A DNA stretch of 24,571 nt from a virus. The notes beneath the pieces are model-generated. The model had not been told where the DNA came from. It worked only from the letters and a program-made list of their open reading frames with translations, and made no database searches. The position numbers and the translations under genes were made by a program. The stretch spans positions 1 to 24,571 of the IMG/VR virus record IMGVR_UViG_3300024273_001473; one strand, 5' to 3'. Shown piece by piece: positions 1 to 10,300 of the stretch (position 1 is its first letter; the number at the start of each line of letters is the position of its first letter).

Positions 1-1
1 A

Positions 2-433
2 TTTAGAACAATACATGTTAGACGCAATTGGACAATTCCAGCTTCGGAAGATTATCCTTTGTGGCAGCGTCCTGCACCTCTTAGCGGTGTTCGGTTAAGT
101 CCTGTTGCCGCAACGTACTTGGATTCTGCAGGAAACGATACAGGAATACCAGTGGTAACCGACAACCTCAGTACCGACACATTAATTTACAATGCTGGAC
201 AAGCTATTAATTCTGTAGAGGCTGTAGAGGCTGCATCGCCGGCACCTAGGCCTACAAGTAATGCTGTTGTAGCAAACAACGGAACTGGTGATTTCTATGA
301 TGGTATTCGGCAAGTGAGTCTTTTTGAATCATCAAGGGGCCCGCACGATCCCCAGAAAAAACTTGAACTGAAAAATCGTGTTATAGCCGAGTATAACCAC
401 CTTACATCGCCTAGACGAATCGGTCCAAGGTAA
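2..433 (+). CDS. C-terminal part of an unrecognised phage structural protein (5' end outside window)
   Basis: The reading frame is open from base 2 to the TAA at 431-433, giving 143 visible residues; the real start lies upstream of the window. A TTG at base 59 sits inside the open frame and is not a convincing start. The visible part has a mixed N-terminal stretch rich in W, R and P, an Ala/Pro-rich linker (AASPAPRPTSNA), and a charged, probably helical end (DPQKKLELKNRVIAEYNHL) followed by a basic tail. I recognise no family. In T4-like phages the genes just upstream of gp25 often encode baseplate hub, spike or wedge parts such as gp5 or gp53, so a virion role is likely from position alone. 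The next gene starts 7 bases after the stop. Confidence 0.6.
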   Translation, partial: FRTIHVRRNWTIPASEDYPLWQRPAPLSGVRLSPVAATYLDSAGNDTGIPVVTDNLSTDTLIYNAGQAINSVEAVEAASPAPRPTSNAVVANNGTGDFYDGIRQVSLFESSRGPHDPQKKLELKNRVIAEYNHLTSPRRIGPR

Positions 434-440
434 ATACGTT

Positions 441-887
441 ATGAGTAGCTTAGAAAAAAATCTTTACAAAAATTTAAAAATACAATCTCTAAAGAGAGAA
501 GCGCCTCTGGTAACCCAGGGCACTTACCGAGGTATTAGCACTGTAAATCCCGACAGTAAAGAATTTAGATTATATGATTTAGCACTTATTAAACAAGATA
601 TTGTGAATCATTTTCATATAAGACTTGGCGAAAAATTAGAAAATCCAGGTTTTGGAACAATAATATGGGATATACTTTACGATCCGCTCACTGACAATCT
701 CAAGGACATTATTGTACAGAACGTAACTCAGATTATTACTATTCATGAAAAACGTGTAAGAGTCAATAACGTGTCTGTTAGCAGCTACGAAAGCGGCATA
801 CAAATTGAGTGCGACTTAACATATTTAGAGTACAGTATTAGCGAAAAACTAAGGTTTAGTTTTGACCAGCAAAACGGCTTAATTTAA
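441..887 (+). CDS. 25: gp25-like baseplate wedge protein
   Basis: The 148-residue protein fits the GpW/gp25 family, slightly longer than T4 gp25 (about 132 residues). This family forms part of the inner baseplate wedge next to the sheath and is related to TssE of type VI secretion. Visible support is the order of elements: a charged N-terminal helix, LALIKQDIVNHFHIRLGE (near residues 48-65), the NPGFGTIIWD segment that is the family's best signature (near 68-77), a helix, then E-K-R at 103-105 followed by VRVNNVSV and a final beta strand. The usual E-P-R triad therefore reads E-K-R here. The ATG at 441 has a weak AAGG about 10 bases upstream. The gp6-like gene follows, as is usual in marine T4-like phages. 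Family assignment is strong; the role is inferred from the family. Confidence 0.9.
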   Translation: MSSLEKNLYKNLKIQSLKREAPLVTQGTYRGISTVNPDSKEFRLYDLALIKQDIVNHFHIRLGEKLENPGFGTIIWDILYDPLTDNLKDIIVQNVTQIITIHEKRVRVNNVSVSSYESGIQIECDLTYLEYSISEKLRFSFDQQNGLI

Positions 888-908
888 TATACGCACTTTT
901 TAAATATC

Positions 909-915
909 ATAAATA
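909..915 (+). promoter_or_regulatory. candidate T4-type late promoter core (ATAAATA) before gp6
   Basis: The gap between the gp25 and gp6 genes contains CATAAATA at 908-915, one base off the T4 late consensus TATAAATA. A weaker TTTAAATA lies at 899-906. Transcription would begin near 921, followed by an AAGGAAG ribosome binding site at 927-933 and the ATG at 939. The placement makes sense for a late leader. The call is inferred from motif and position only. Confidence 0.55.
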
Positions 916-938
916 TTAGATAAATTAAGGAAGTGTAA

Positions 939-3900
939 ATGTCATCTACTGATAGACAAAACAGACTATTACTAGCTGAAGATTGGAAAACAATCTATCA
1001 GAGTTTTAAGTATGCAGATTTTAAAAGTTACGACTTTGACAATCTTCGTCGTACAATGATCGAGTACCTGCGTACCAACTACCCAGAAGACTTTAACGAT
1101 TATATCGAGTCGAGCGAATACCTTGCACTCATAGATATGATTGCATTTCTTGGTCAGAACATCAGCTTCCGTATAGACTTAAATGCAAGAGAAAACTTCC
1201 TTGAGTTAGCAGAACGTAGAGAGTCTGTACTTCGTCTTGCTCGTTTAATATCTTACAATGTTACTAGGAACCAATCAGCAAACGGACTATTAAAATTTAC
1301 CGGCGTCAAAACCAGTGAACAAATTATTGACAGCAACGGTGTAAATCTTGCCAACAGCAATATCAATTGGAATGACACTACAAACCCTGATTGGTATGAG
1401 CAGTTCACTAAAGTATTAAATGCTTCGTTGCCAGTAAACAACACTGTTGGCAGACCTTCTAAATTAGAAAACATTGACGGCATTGCAACTGAGCAATACA
1501 GATTAAACAACCTAACTAGTGCTAGCAGCATTTTTACGTTTTCCAAAGCAATTAACAGCAAAACACTTAATTTTGAAATTGTCAGTACAAACATTGTTGG
1601 CGGCGAAATTTTAGAAGAACCACCTTTACCTGGAGGCCAGTTTGCATTTATCTATAGGGACAACGGCCAAGGCGCAGGCAGCTCAAGTACAGGATTTTTT
1701 GCACATTTTAGACAAGGTACAATTCAAAAAGGCGACTTTGCTATTGATTCTCCTGTGCCAAATCAAAAAATTGATATCAACAGTGCAAACATCAACAACA
1801 GCGATGTCTGGCTTTACAAATTAAACTCAAACAATACCGAAGAAGAGTTGTGGTCAAAAGTTGATGCTGTTGAAGGAAACAATGTTGTTTACAACAGTCT
1901 TAGCAAAGGCATTAGAAGCATTTATAGCGTACTTACTAGAACACAAGACAGAGTTAGTCTGATGTTTAGTGACGGTATTTTTGGAACTCTTCCAAAGGGA
2001 TCGTTTAGAGTTTATTATAGAACCAGTGCTAATGCAGATTATATAATAACTCCTGCTAGTATGCAAGGTATTTCTATGCGTATTCCGTATCTAAGTAGAA
2101 CCGGACGAACAGAAACCCTTACAGTATACTTGGATTTACAAACACCTGTTGACAATGCCAGTGCTACAGAAACAACAGAAAGTGTTAAAACAAATGCACC
2201 CAGCACCTACTATACTCAAAACAGACTTATTACAGCCGAGGATTACAACCTAGGTCCTTTGGGAATTAGTCAGCAAATTATTAAAACTAAAAGTGTAAAC
2301 AGAACTGCCAGCGGCATTAGTAGATATTATGATATTTTAGATGCCACAGGAAAATACAGTAAAACAAACCTGTTTGGAACTGACGGCGTACTATACAAAG
2401 AATATTTAGATAAAATAAAAAACTTTAAGTTTATCACAAGAACTGATATTGCAAAAAATATTAACAATACTATTGTTCCTATACTAGCAGAAATTGGAAC
2501 AAGAAATTTTTATCTCAACGAGTTTCCAAGCCAGGATTATTCCGAATTAAATTTACGCTGGGATCAAGCAACAGCTGATACTAATATAAGCACAGGTCGA
2601 ATTTACGATGAAAATTCAATCTATTATACAGTTGGAAGTTTCACCGAAGGTCCGTTGAGATTCTTGGAATCTGGTGCCCTTGCAAAATTCGTTGCACCTG
2701 CCGGTTATGCATTTTTAAATAATAAGATAGTAGTAGCAAAAGGCGTAAAAACAGAATCTACTTATATCTGGTCAAAGGTTGTAAGCACCTCGGGCACAGG
2801 TAAAGAACTGAATTCAGACGATTCGGGCCCTATAACTTTTAATGACATTATACCAACAAACGCAATCTTGCAATCTATCACTCCTAAATTTGTTAGAGAT
2901 TTATCACCTGACATACAAACGCAAATAATCGACAACGTATTTGCATACAGAACTTTTGGTCTACGTTATGACAGACAGTTGAGAGTATGGGATATTATTT
3001 CGCAGGACGACTTGGATTCAAATTCTAAGTTTAGCTTGGGATTAACCGGCGATACATCTGGACAACAATTAGACAGCAGCTGGATATTACTTTTTGAAAC
3101 CAACGGAGTTTCTTACAATATCACACACAGAGTTCTTCGCTATATATTTGAAAGTGATGCCGAAGTTAGATTTTACTTCGACAACAATAAAAAAATATAC
3201 GATAGTAAAACAGGAGAAATAGTCAAAGATAAAATTTCTGTTTTAAACATTAATAATGACATCAATACAGGCAGCGGCACCAGTCCTTATACTGTTGATT
3301 TTGACTGGGGAATAGCTAGCGAATATAGAGATGCAGCTGGATATGTTGACAGTAAAAAAGTCGAAGTGACTTTTTATGACAGCGACGATGACGGCGTTAT
3401 TGATAACCCAGAATTGTTTGATGAATTAGTTGATACTACAAATTATATCTTTACTAAAAAGACAGTTCTTAATAATACAGAATTTCAAATCTATGTAGAT
3501 ACTAATGAAGAAAACATTCAAACTATTAATATTGGCGAATCGCCAAACATGCTAGCAGAAAACAATCCTATATTTTATATTGTAGCAGACGATGTATTTA
3601 AACAACTCAACAGTACCACAAGATCTCTTACTGAGCTTTATGTTTATAATGCATACATCGGAAGAAGCGGAATCAAATTCCAGTATGTACATGCTGCTGA
3701 CGAAAACTCTCGTATTGATCCTAGCAGTACAAATATTATTGACACATACATATTGACAAAATCTTATGATACTACTTTTAGACAGTTTGTCTCAGGTGCT
3801 ATACCAACTAGACCACTGCCGCCAAGTTCAGACCAATTGTTTAGAAGTTATGGATCAGAAATTAACAAAATTAAAAGCATCAGCGACGAAGTAATTTATC

Positions 3901-4373
3901 ATCCGGTAAAATACAAAAGTTTATTTGGAAGCAACAGCGACTTGGATTTACAAGCAGTATTTAAAATAGTTAAAAATGAAAATAGAGTAGTAAGCAACAA
4001 CGATGTTAAAGCAAGAGTTATAACTGCAATTAATGAATTTTTTGCATTAGACAATTGGGACTTTGGCGAAACATTTTATTTTAGTGAGTTGTCAGCATAT
4101 ATCATGAAAAAAGTATCACCTGATATTGTAAGTATTGTGATAGTACCAAGAAACGCTTCTCAAAATTTTGGAAGTTTGTTTGAAGTAAAATGCGAAGTTG
4201 ACGAAATTTTTATTAGTAATGCAATTGTAGATGATATTGAAATCATTACAGCACTTACAGAAGAAAGATTAAGAGCTGGAGGCGCGATAACAACTAGTGT
4301 TTCGTCTTCAAATGCAGGCATACAAAGTTCACCACCTACTAGTTCAACACCCACCGGAGGAATTATTTACTAA
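939..4373 (+). CDS. 6: gp6-like baseplate wedge protein
   Basis: The 1,144-residue protein is a long version of T4 gp6 (about 660 residues), which dimerises around the baseplate and ties the wedges into a ring. The N-terminus carries the pattern I know from marine T4-like gp6 proteins: LLLAEDWKTIYQSF (about 10-23), DFDNLRRTMIEYLR, a YPEDFNDYIESSEYLALIDM segment, and a long helix ending RRESVLRLARLISYN. A baseplate-J-like part includes NRLITAEDYNLGPLG (about 428-442). The C-terminal region (about 1006-1117) has VKARVITAINEFFAL and FYFSELSAYIMKKVSPDI, typical of the gp6/J family end. Residues 814-825 form a perfect EF-hand-type loop, D-S-D-D-D-G-V-I-D-N-P-E. The last 30 or so residues are Ser/Thr/Pro/Gly-rich. 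A strong AAGGAAG lies 5 bases before the ATG. The stop overlaps the next start (TAATG), suggesting coupled translation. Confidence 0.92.
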   Translation: MSSTDRQNRLLLAEDWKTIYQSFKYADFKSYDFDNLRRTMIEYLRTNYPEDFNDYIESSEYLALIDMIAFLGQNISFRIDLNARENFLELAERRESVLRLARLISYNVTRNQSANGLLKFTGVKTSEQIIDSNGVNLANSNINWNDTTNPDWYEQFTKVLNASLPVNNTVGRPSKLENIDGIATEQYRLNNLTSASSIFTFSKAINSKTLNFEIVSTNIVGGEILEEPPLPGGQFAFIYRDNGQGAGSSSTGFFAHFRQGTIQKGDFAIDSPVPNQKIDINSANINNSDVWLYKLNSNNTEEELWSKVDAVEGNNVVYNSLSKGIRSIYSVLTRTQDRVSLMFSDGIFGTLPKGSFRVYYRTSANADYIITPASMQGISMRIPYLSRTGRTETLTVYLDLQTPVDNASATETTESVKTNAPSTYYTQNRLITAEDYNLGPLGISQQIIKTKSVNRTASGISRYYDILDATGKYSKTNLFGTDGVLYKEYLDKIKNFKFITRTDIAKNINNTIVPILAEIGTRNFYLNEFPSQDYSELNLRWDQATADTNISTGRIYDENSIYYTVGSFTEGPLRFLESGALAKFVAPAGYAFLNNKIVVAKGVKTESTYIWSKVVSTSGTGKELNSDDSGPITFNDIIPTNAILQSITPKFVRDLSPDIQTQIIDNVFAYRTFGLRYDRQLRVWDIISQDDLDSNSKFSLGLTGDTSGQQLDSSWILLFETNGVSYNITHRVLRYIFESDAEVRFYFDNNKKIYDSKTGEIVKDKISVLNINNDINTGSGTSPYTVDFDWGIASEYRDAAGYVDSKKVEVTFYDSDDDGVIDNPELFDELVDTTNYIFTKKTVLNNTEFQIYVDTNEENIQTINIGESPNMLAENNPIFYIVADDVFKQLNSTTRSLTELYVYNAYIGRSGIKFQYVHAADENSRIDPSSTNIIDTYILTKSYDTTFRQFVSGAIPTRPLPPSSDQLFRSYGSEINKIKSISDEVIYHPVKYKSLFGSNSDLDLQAVFKIVKNENRVVSNNDVKARVITAINEFFALDNWDFGETFYFSELSAYIMKKVSPDIVSIVIVPRNASQNFGSLFEVKCEVDEIFISNAIVDDIEIITALTEERLRAGGAITTSVSSSNAGIQSSPPTSSTPTGGIIY
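4356..4361 (+). promoter_or_regulatory. ribosome binding site for the giant gene, inside the end of gp6
   Basis: GGAGGA lies 11 bases before the ATG at 4373 and is embedded in the last codons of the gp6 gene. With the TAATG stop/start overlap it implies that the giant gene is translated from the gp6 message. No separate late-promoter core was seen at this junction. Confidence 0.6.
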
Positions 4374-7300
4374 TGGCATACGATAAAGATCAAAACGAAT
4401 CTGCCTTACCTGTTAACGGCACTGGCGACACCAGCGCATCAAATTTCCTTCCGAAGTATTTTAGAACAGATACAAATAAGAAATTTATTAATTCTACTAT
4501 AGACCAAATGATTAAGCCTGGTGTAGTTGAAAAAATAAACAGCTTTGCCGGACGTCGATATGCAAAAGCAGCATCTGCATCTGATAGCTATTTGGCAGAT
4601 GTAAGTGCAACTAGAGAAAATTACCAATTTGAACCAGCAATGGTTTACAAGGACGAACTTGATAATGTAGAATTCTTTAAAGACTATACTGACTTTTTGG
4701 GACAATTATCTAATTTTAAAGGTAATACTAGTAACCACAGTGTGCTGAACAGCCAGGAATTTTATGCATGGAACCCTCATATCGATTGGGATAAGTTTAC
4801 AAACTTCCGTGAGTATTATTGGCTACCTATGGGCCCGACTCCGATTGCCATTGCCGGTCAAACAAAAGATATCGTTAGCACTTACACCGTTGGACTAGAG
4901 TGGGATGGCGACAACTATGCATTTGTCTTCTCTCCAAACGGCTTTACAAGAAATCCAAGATTAAAATTATACAGAGGACAAACATATCGTTTTGAAATCA
5001 GTGCAGTTGGGCATCCTATGGCATTTGCTCTTAGCAGAGTGTTTAGTGATCAAGATACTACACCTGCGTACGATCCTTTAAATGTAAGCACGTTGTATAA
5101 AAATGGTATTAAAAAATACGAATATGATGCCGAAGGAAAACTTGTAGAAACAACAAATGACTATATTGAAAACGGCGTAATTGAGTTTACAGTTTCTGAA
5201 ACTTCGCCCAACACTCTTTATTATATCAGCCAAAACGATATCAATGTTAGTGGTATTGCATCAACTTACGAAATTACAGAAGCAACTGAATTTAACGTAG
5301 AAGAAGAACTACTAGGTAAAAAAACTTACAAAACAGATGCAGGAATTGATATCAGTAACGGTATGAAACTGTCTTTCCAAGGTACTGTAACCCCTGCCGA
5401 ATACCGTACAGGATACTGGTATGTTGAGGGTGTAGGCAGTGCAATCAAACTTGTGCCCGAAGCAAGTTTAGAAGTTCCTGCAATCTTTACAAGCAATTTT
5501 AATATTCCGTTTGATAATTATGGATTTGATAATTACCCATTTGAGGATGCAACCAGCTATCCTGGCACCGTTGATTATATTGTTATTAATCGTAGCAGCG
5601 CAGACCGAAACCCCTGGAGTAGATACAACCGTTGGTTTCACAAAGATGTTGTCGAAGCTAGTGCGCTAGCTAATGGACAGCCAGTTGACTTTGATCAAAA
5701 CGCCAGAGCCAAGCGTCCTATTATTGAATTTGAAGCAGGACTAAAACTGTATGATCACGGCGCCAAATCAAAACAAAATGTGCAATTAGTTGATACATTT
5801 ACAACTGATGTGTTCAGTACAATCGAAGGAAGTATTGGCTACAACGTCGACGGCGTTGATTTAGTTGACGGCATGAGAGTGCTGTTTACTGCTGACACCG
5901 ATATATTAGTTAATGGAAAAATCTATCAAGTTAAGTTTATTACACATAATTCGCGTAGACAAATTGCACTAATTGAAACAGATGATTCAGTTCCTGCAAT
6001 CAACGACACTGTACTAGTTTTAAAAGGAAACAATTTTGCTGGAAATATGTTCTATTACAACGGAACAAAATGGACAGCATCTCAAGATAAAACTTCAATA
6101 AATCAGTTTCCGCTGTTTGACTTGTTTGACGAAAATGGAAATAGCTATTCTGATTCAGTTCATTATCCTGCTAGTAACTTTAGCGGAAGTATGCTTTTCA
6201 ATTACAAGGTTGGTACAGGAACAAATGATACCGAATTAGGGTTTCCATTAAGCTACAGAAACATCTCGAATGTTGGAGATATTGTATTTGATTTTAGCTT
6301 ACTGTCTGAAGCAATTCGCTATCAAGATAATAATAATGATGTGTTGGTTAGTACTGACATTGCTTTCTTAAAAAAGTATAACTCAGCTGGCAATGATTTT
6401 ATTTACGAAAATGGCTGGAAAAAAGCTATTGCAAAAAGCAAACAAAGCGTTATTAGAAATAGAATTATCGTTACTCAGTTTAACAACTTTCCAATTGATG
6501 TTTATGACAACAGTGCTGGTTTAACTGATCTAATTGTCAACGTATGGGTCAACGGAGCAAGAAAATACGAAACAACTGATTATGTTATTTCAAGAAACAA
6601 CGGAGTTGCATACGTTGTCTTTAATTCTCAGTTATCAGTAGATAATATTTTATTAATTAAAACACATAGTAGTGCAAGCAAAAACGCCAACGGACTGTAC
6701 GAAATTCCAATCAACTTTGAAAAGAATCCGTTAAACGACAACATCACAGCAGTTACACTTGGTGAAATTAATGATCACGTTGATAGTATATCTGACAATC
6801 ACCCGGAGTTCAACGGCGTATTTCCTGGCACTGGCAACCTAAGAGACATTGGCAATCTCACTGCATACGGCAGACGCTTTGTACAACACAGCGGCCCGTT
6901 CAATCTGGCATTATATAACTTAACTGACAAAAATGCAAACTTAATAAAATCTCTTAAATTTGCTAGAAAAGAATATGCAAAATTTAAAAGGCAGTTTATC
7001 TACGAAGCAAATCAAACAGGTTTCCATGGTAGTGCTAAAGATCACGTCGACCTAGTATTGAAAAAAATTGCAGAATCTAAAACTGCATATAGACCGTTCT
7101 ATTTTAGCGATATGGCGGGTGTAGGAGCGTCTACTAAAACTGTGCATTCTGTAGAGTACAATGGCCCTGCGTATTTTGCTCTAAGTAGATCGTTTGATTT
7201 GGAAACACTATCAATTAAAGCAGTTAGCGTATACCTAAATGGTATTCAACTAATGCATAATAAAGATTATATATTCTCGGATAGCTTTGTATATGTTTCA

Positions 7301-10300
7301 CTTGATTTAGTAGATAGTGACATTGTTGAAGTTTATGAATACGAAAGTACAGCAGGATCTTATATTCCGCCTACTCCGACTAAATTAGGACTGTATCCAA
7401 AATTCCAACCAATGATAATTTCTGATAACACCTACTTAGAAACAGTCAACATGATTCAAGGTCACGACGGTAGTTTAGTAAAAACCTTCGGCGACTATAG
7501 AGATGACTTGATTCTTGAATTAGAAATGAGAATCTTCAATAATATTAAATGCAACTACAATACCGATTCTCTTAATATCTTTGATTTCGTTCCTGGAATC
7601 AACAGAGAAACTGGAATTACTAAAAGCAGTATTGACACTATATTATTAGCAGACTTTGCTCAATGGCTAGAACTTGCAGGCTCGCCTGATTACAGTAGTA
7701 ATATATCGTGGAGTGAACTCAACGGGTTTACTTTTAATTATTCCGAGATGGGCGATCTTGCAGGTAATGCATTATCAGGCTACTGGCGTTCTGTTTACAA
7801 GACTTATTTTGATACAGACAGGCCACATACTCATCCTTGGGAAATGATAGGATTTACAATCAAGCCAACATGGTTTGAAAATGTGTACGGACCTGCACCA
7901 TACACAAAAGACAATACCATACTATGGACAGACCTGTCAGAGGGTATAATCAGAGAACCTGGACAGCCACTTATAAGAGACACTAAATTTATACGTTTGT
8001 CACTGTTGAATAATATTCCAGTTGACGAATATGGTAGATTACAGAATCCTCTGGATTGCGGATTAGCACAGTATTTTTCTTTAGTACCAACAAAAGATAA
8101 TTTTGCATTTGGCAACGAAGCACCTGTTGAAACTGCATGGAGACGCAGCAGCGAATATCCGTTTAGCTTAATTACTGCGTGGGCTATTTTACAGCCTGCA
8201 CAATTGCTGGGTCTTGGATTTGATTGTTCGAGAATCAAACGAGATATAGTTGGCAATTTGGTATATACGCCAACAAACAAACGTATTAGATTAGAAGATT
8301 TGGTATTTCCGTCAATCAGCACAACCCAGCCTCTTGTTTTAACCAGTGGACTGGTTAACTATATTGCCAATTATATGGTAAACAAAGTAACCACAAAATA
8401 CGAAACATACAAAACTCAACTTGCTAATAGTAAAAATCAACTAGCTGTTAAGCTGGGCGGCTTTGCAGACAAGACTAAACTGAAATTAGTTCTTGACAGT
8501 CGCAGCCCATTAAACAAGTCTAGTGTGTTTGTGCCAGATGAAAACTATCAAATTTTCTTTAATGTAAGCAGCCCGTTAGCAACTCCGGTGTTTAGTGGAA
8601 TTATGATTGAAAAAAGTTCTACTGGTTATATTGTAACCGGCTACGACAAAGAGGATCCGGTTTTTAATTACAATGCACCAATTATTAGACAAACAGACAG
8701 TGCAATCACAGTAGGCGGAATAAGCGAATCATATGTAAATTGGGATACCGATACACAATATGTTTCTGGCACTGTGGTATTTAATAGTGGAAAATATTAC
8801 AGAACAGTTAGTACTCATGTTAGCGGAATATCGTTTGATGCAACAAAATTCTCAACATTGCCATCACTGCCAATCACAGGCGGAGTAACTTCTCTGTTAC
8901 GTAACGAATTTTTTAATGAGGTTAGTTCATTACCATACGGAACTGTTCTTACTTCGGTCCAAGCAATTTCAGACTTTATGTTAGGATACGAAAACTACCT
9001 AGTTAATCAAGGATTTGAATTTAGTTTTTACAATAAAAATACCGAAGCACTCGAAGACATGAAGTTATGTCTAAAAGAATTTATGTTTTGGGTAACACAA
9101 AATTGGGATATTGGAACAGTATTAACTATTAGCCCGGCAGCAAATCAACTTAAATTTACTAGAGACTATTATATAGTTGACGACATTTATGATGGATTCT
9201 ATGATGTAAGTGTTCTTAGTGGGTCGGGTACACGCCTAAAATCAGAGTTTAGTAATATATTTAGATCTGACCAAAATGAATTTGGTATTAAGCCACAGAA
9301 TACCGACGACGGAATTTATCTTGCTAAACTTCCGTTGGTTCAAAAAGAACATGTTATTTTAATTGACAACCAAACAGTGTTTAATGATACTATCTATGAT
9401 GTTGCTCCTGGATACAGACAAGACAGAATTAAACTTGTTGGATATAGAACTGACAACTGGACAGGTGGATTGCACATACCGGGATTCTTCTACGATGATG
9501 CAAAAGTTTCACAATGGGCTATCTGGACAGATTATGCAATTGGAGCTGTTGTAAAACAAAACGAGTTTTATTATGCAGCAAACACCAAGCATTCTAGTAC
9601 AGATGTGTTTGATTCTAGTAACTGGAATATTCTAGCAGAAAAACCACAGCCTGCATTATATCCAAACTGGGACTATAAAGTAAATCAGTTTACAGATTTT
9701 TATGACCTGGATACTGATAACTTTGATACAGAACAGCAACGCCTTGGACAGCATTTAATCGGATACCAACCACGCGAGTATCTTAAAAATATTATTACTG
9801 ATAGTGTAAGCCAGTATAAATTTTATCAGGGCTTTATACAAGACAAAGGTACAACAAATAGTTTAACAAAGCTGTTTGATGCATTAAGTAGCGCTGACAA
9901 AGATAGTCTAGAGTTTTACGAAGAGTGGGCATTTAGACTTGGCCAGTATGGCGCAGTTGAAAACACTTACGAAGTAGAATACGAATTAGACGAAAATAAA
10001 TTTAAAATTGAGCCGCAATTATTTGAATTAAACAATTCAATAAGCAGTTCTAGAACAGACTTGGTATACGAAATTGCTCCACACCAGGCGCTATTAAAAC
10101 CGTCTGATTATACTCACTCAATCTTTATTGAAAAATCAGATACAGAAGTTATAGGATTTGACAGCGGATATGTTCGCAACAGCGATGTTGACTATGTTGC
10201 AATAGTAAAAGAGCAACTTACATTTCTTCCTATTAATGATGTAAATATTGGAAACTTTATCTGGGTACAAAAAGAAAATCAAGACTGGACTGTTTACAGA

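Noticed and set aside
59-61. TTG as the start of the first gene
   Set aside because: The frame is open upstream to the window edge and no ribosome binding site precedes it; the gene is simply cut by the window.
430-436. GTAAATA before the gp25 gene as a late promoter
   Set aside because: It lacks the leading T-A or A-T of the core, and transcription would start at or after the ATG at 441.
888-938. Terminator or small RNA in the longest gap
   Set aside because: No stem-loop followed by a T run is visible; the gap is accounted for by the promoter-like core and ribosome binding site.
1253-1594. 113-residue open frame on the - strand within gp6, Leu-rich and membrane-like
   Set aside because: The hydrophobic look comes from the reverse complement of Asn/Lys-rich codons; no start signal.
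7831-8322. 163-residue open frame on the - strand
   Set aside because: It lies entirely opposite a conserved part of the giant protein, has no binding site or promoter of its own, and shows no recognisable domain.
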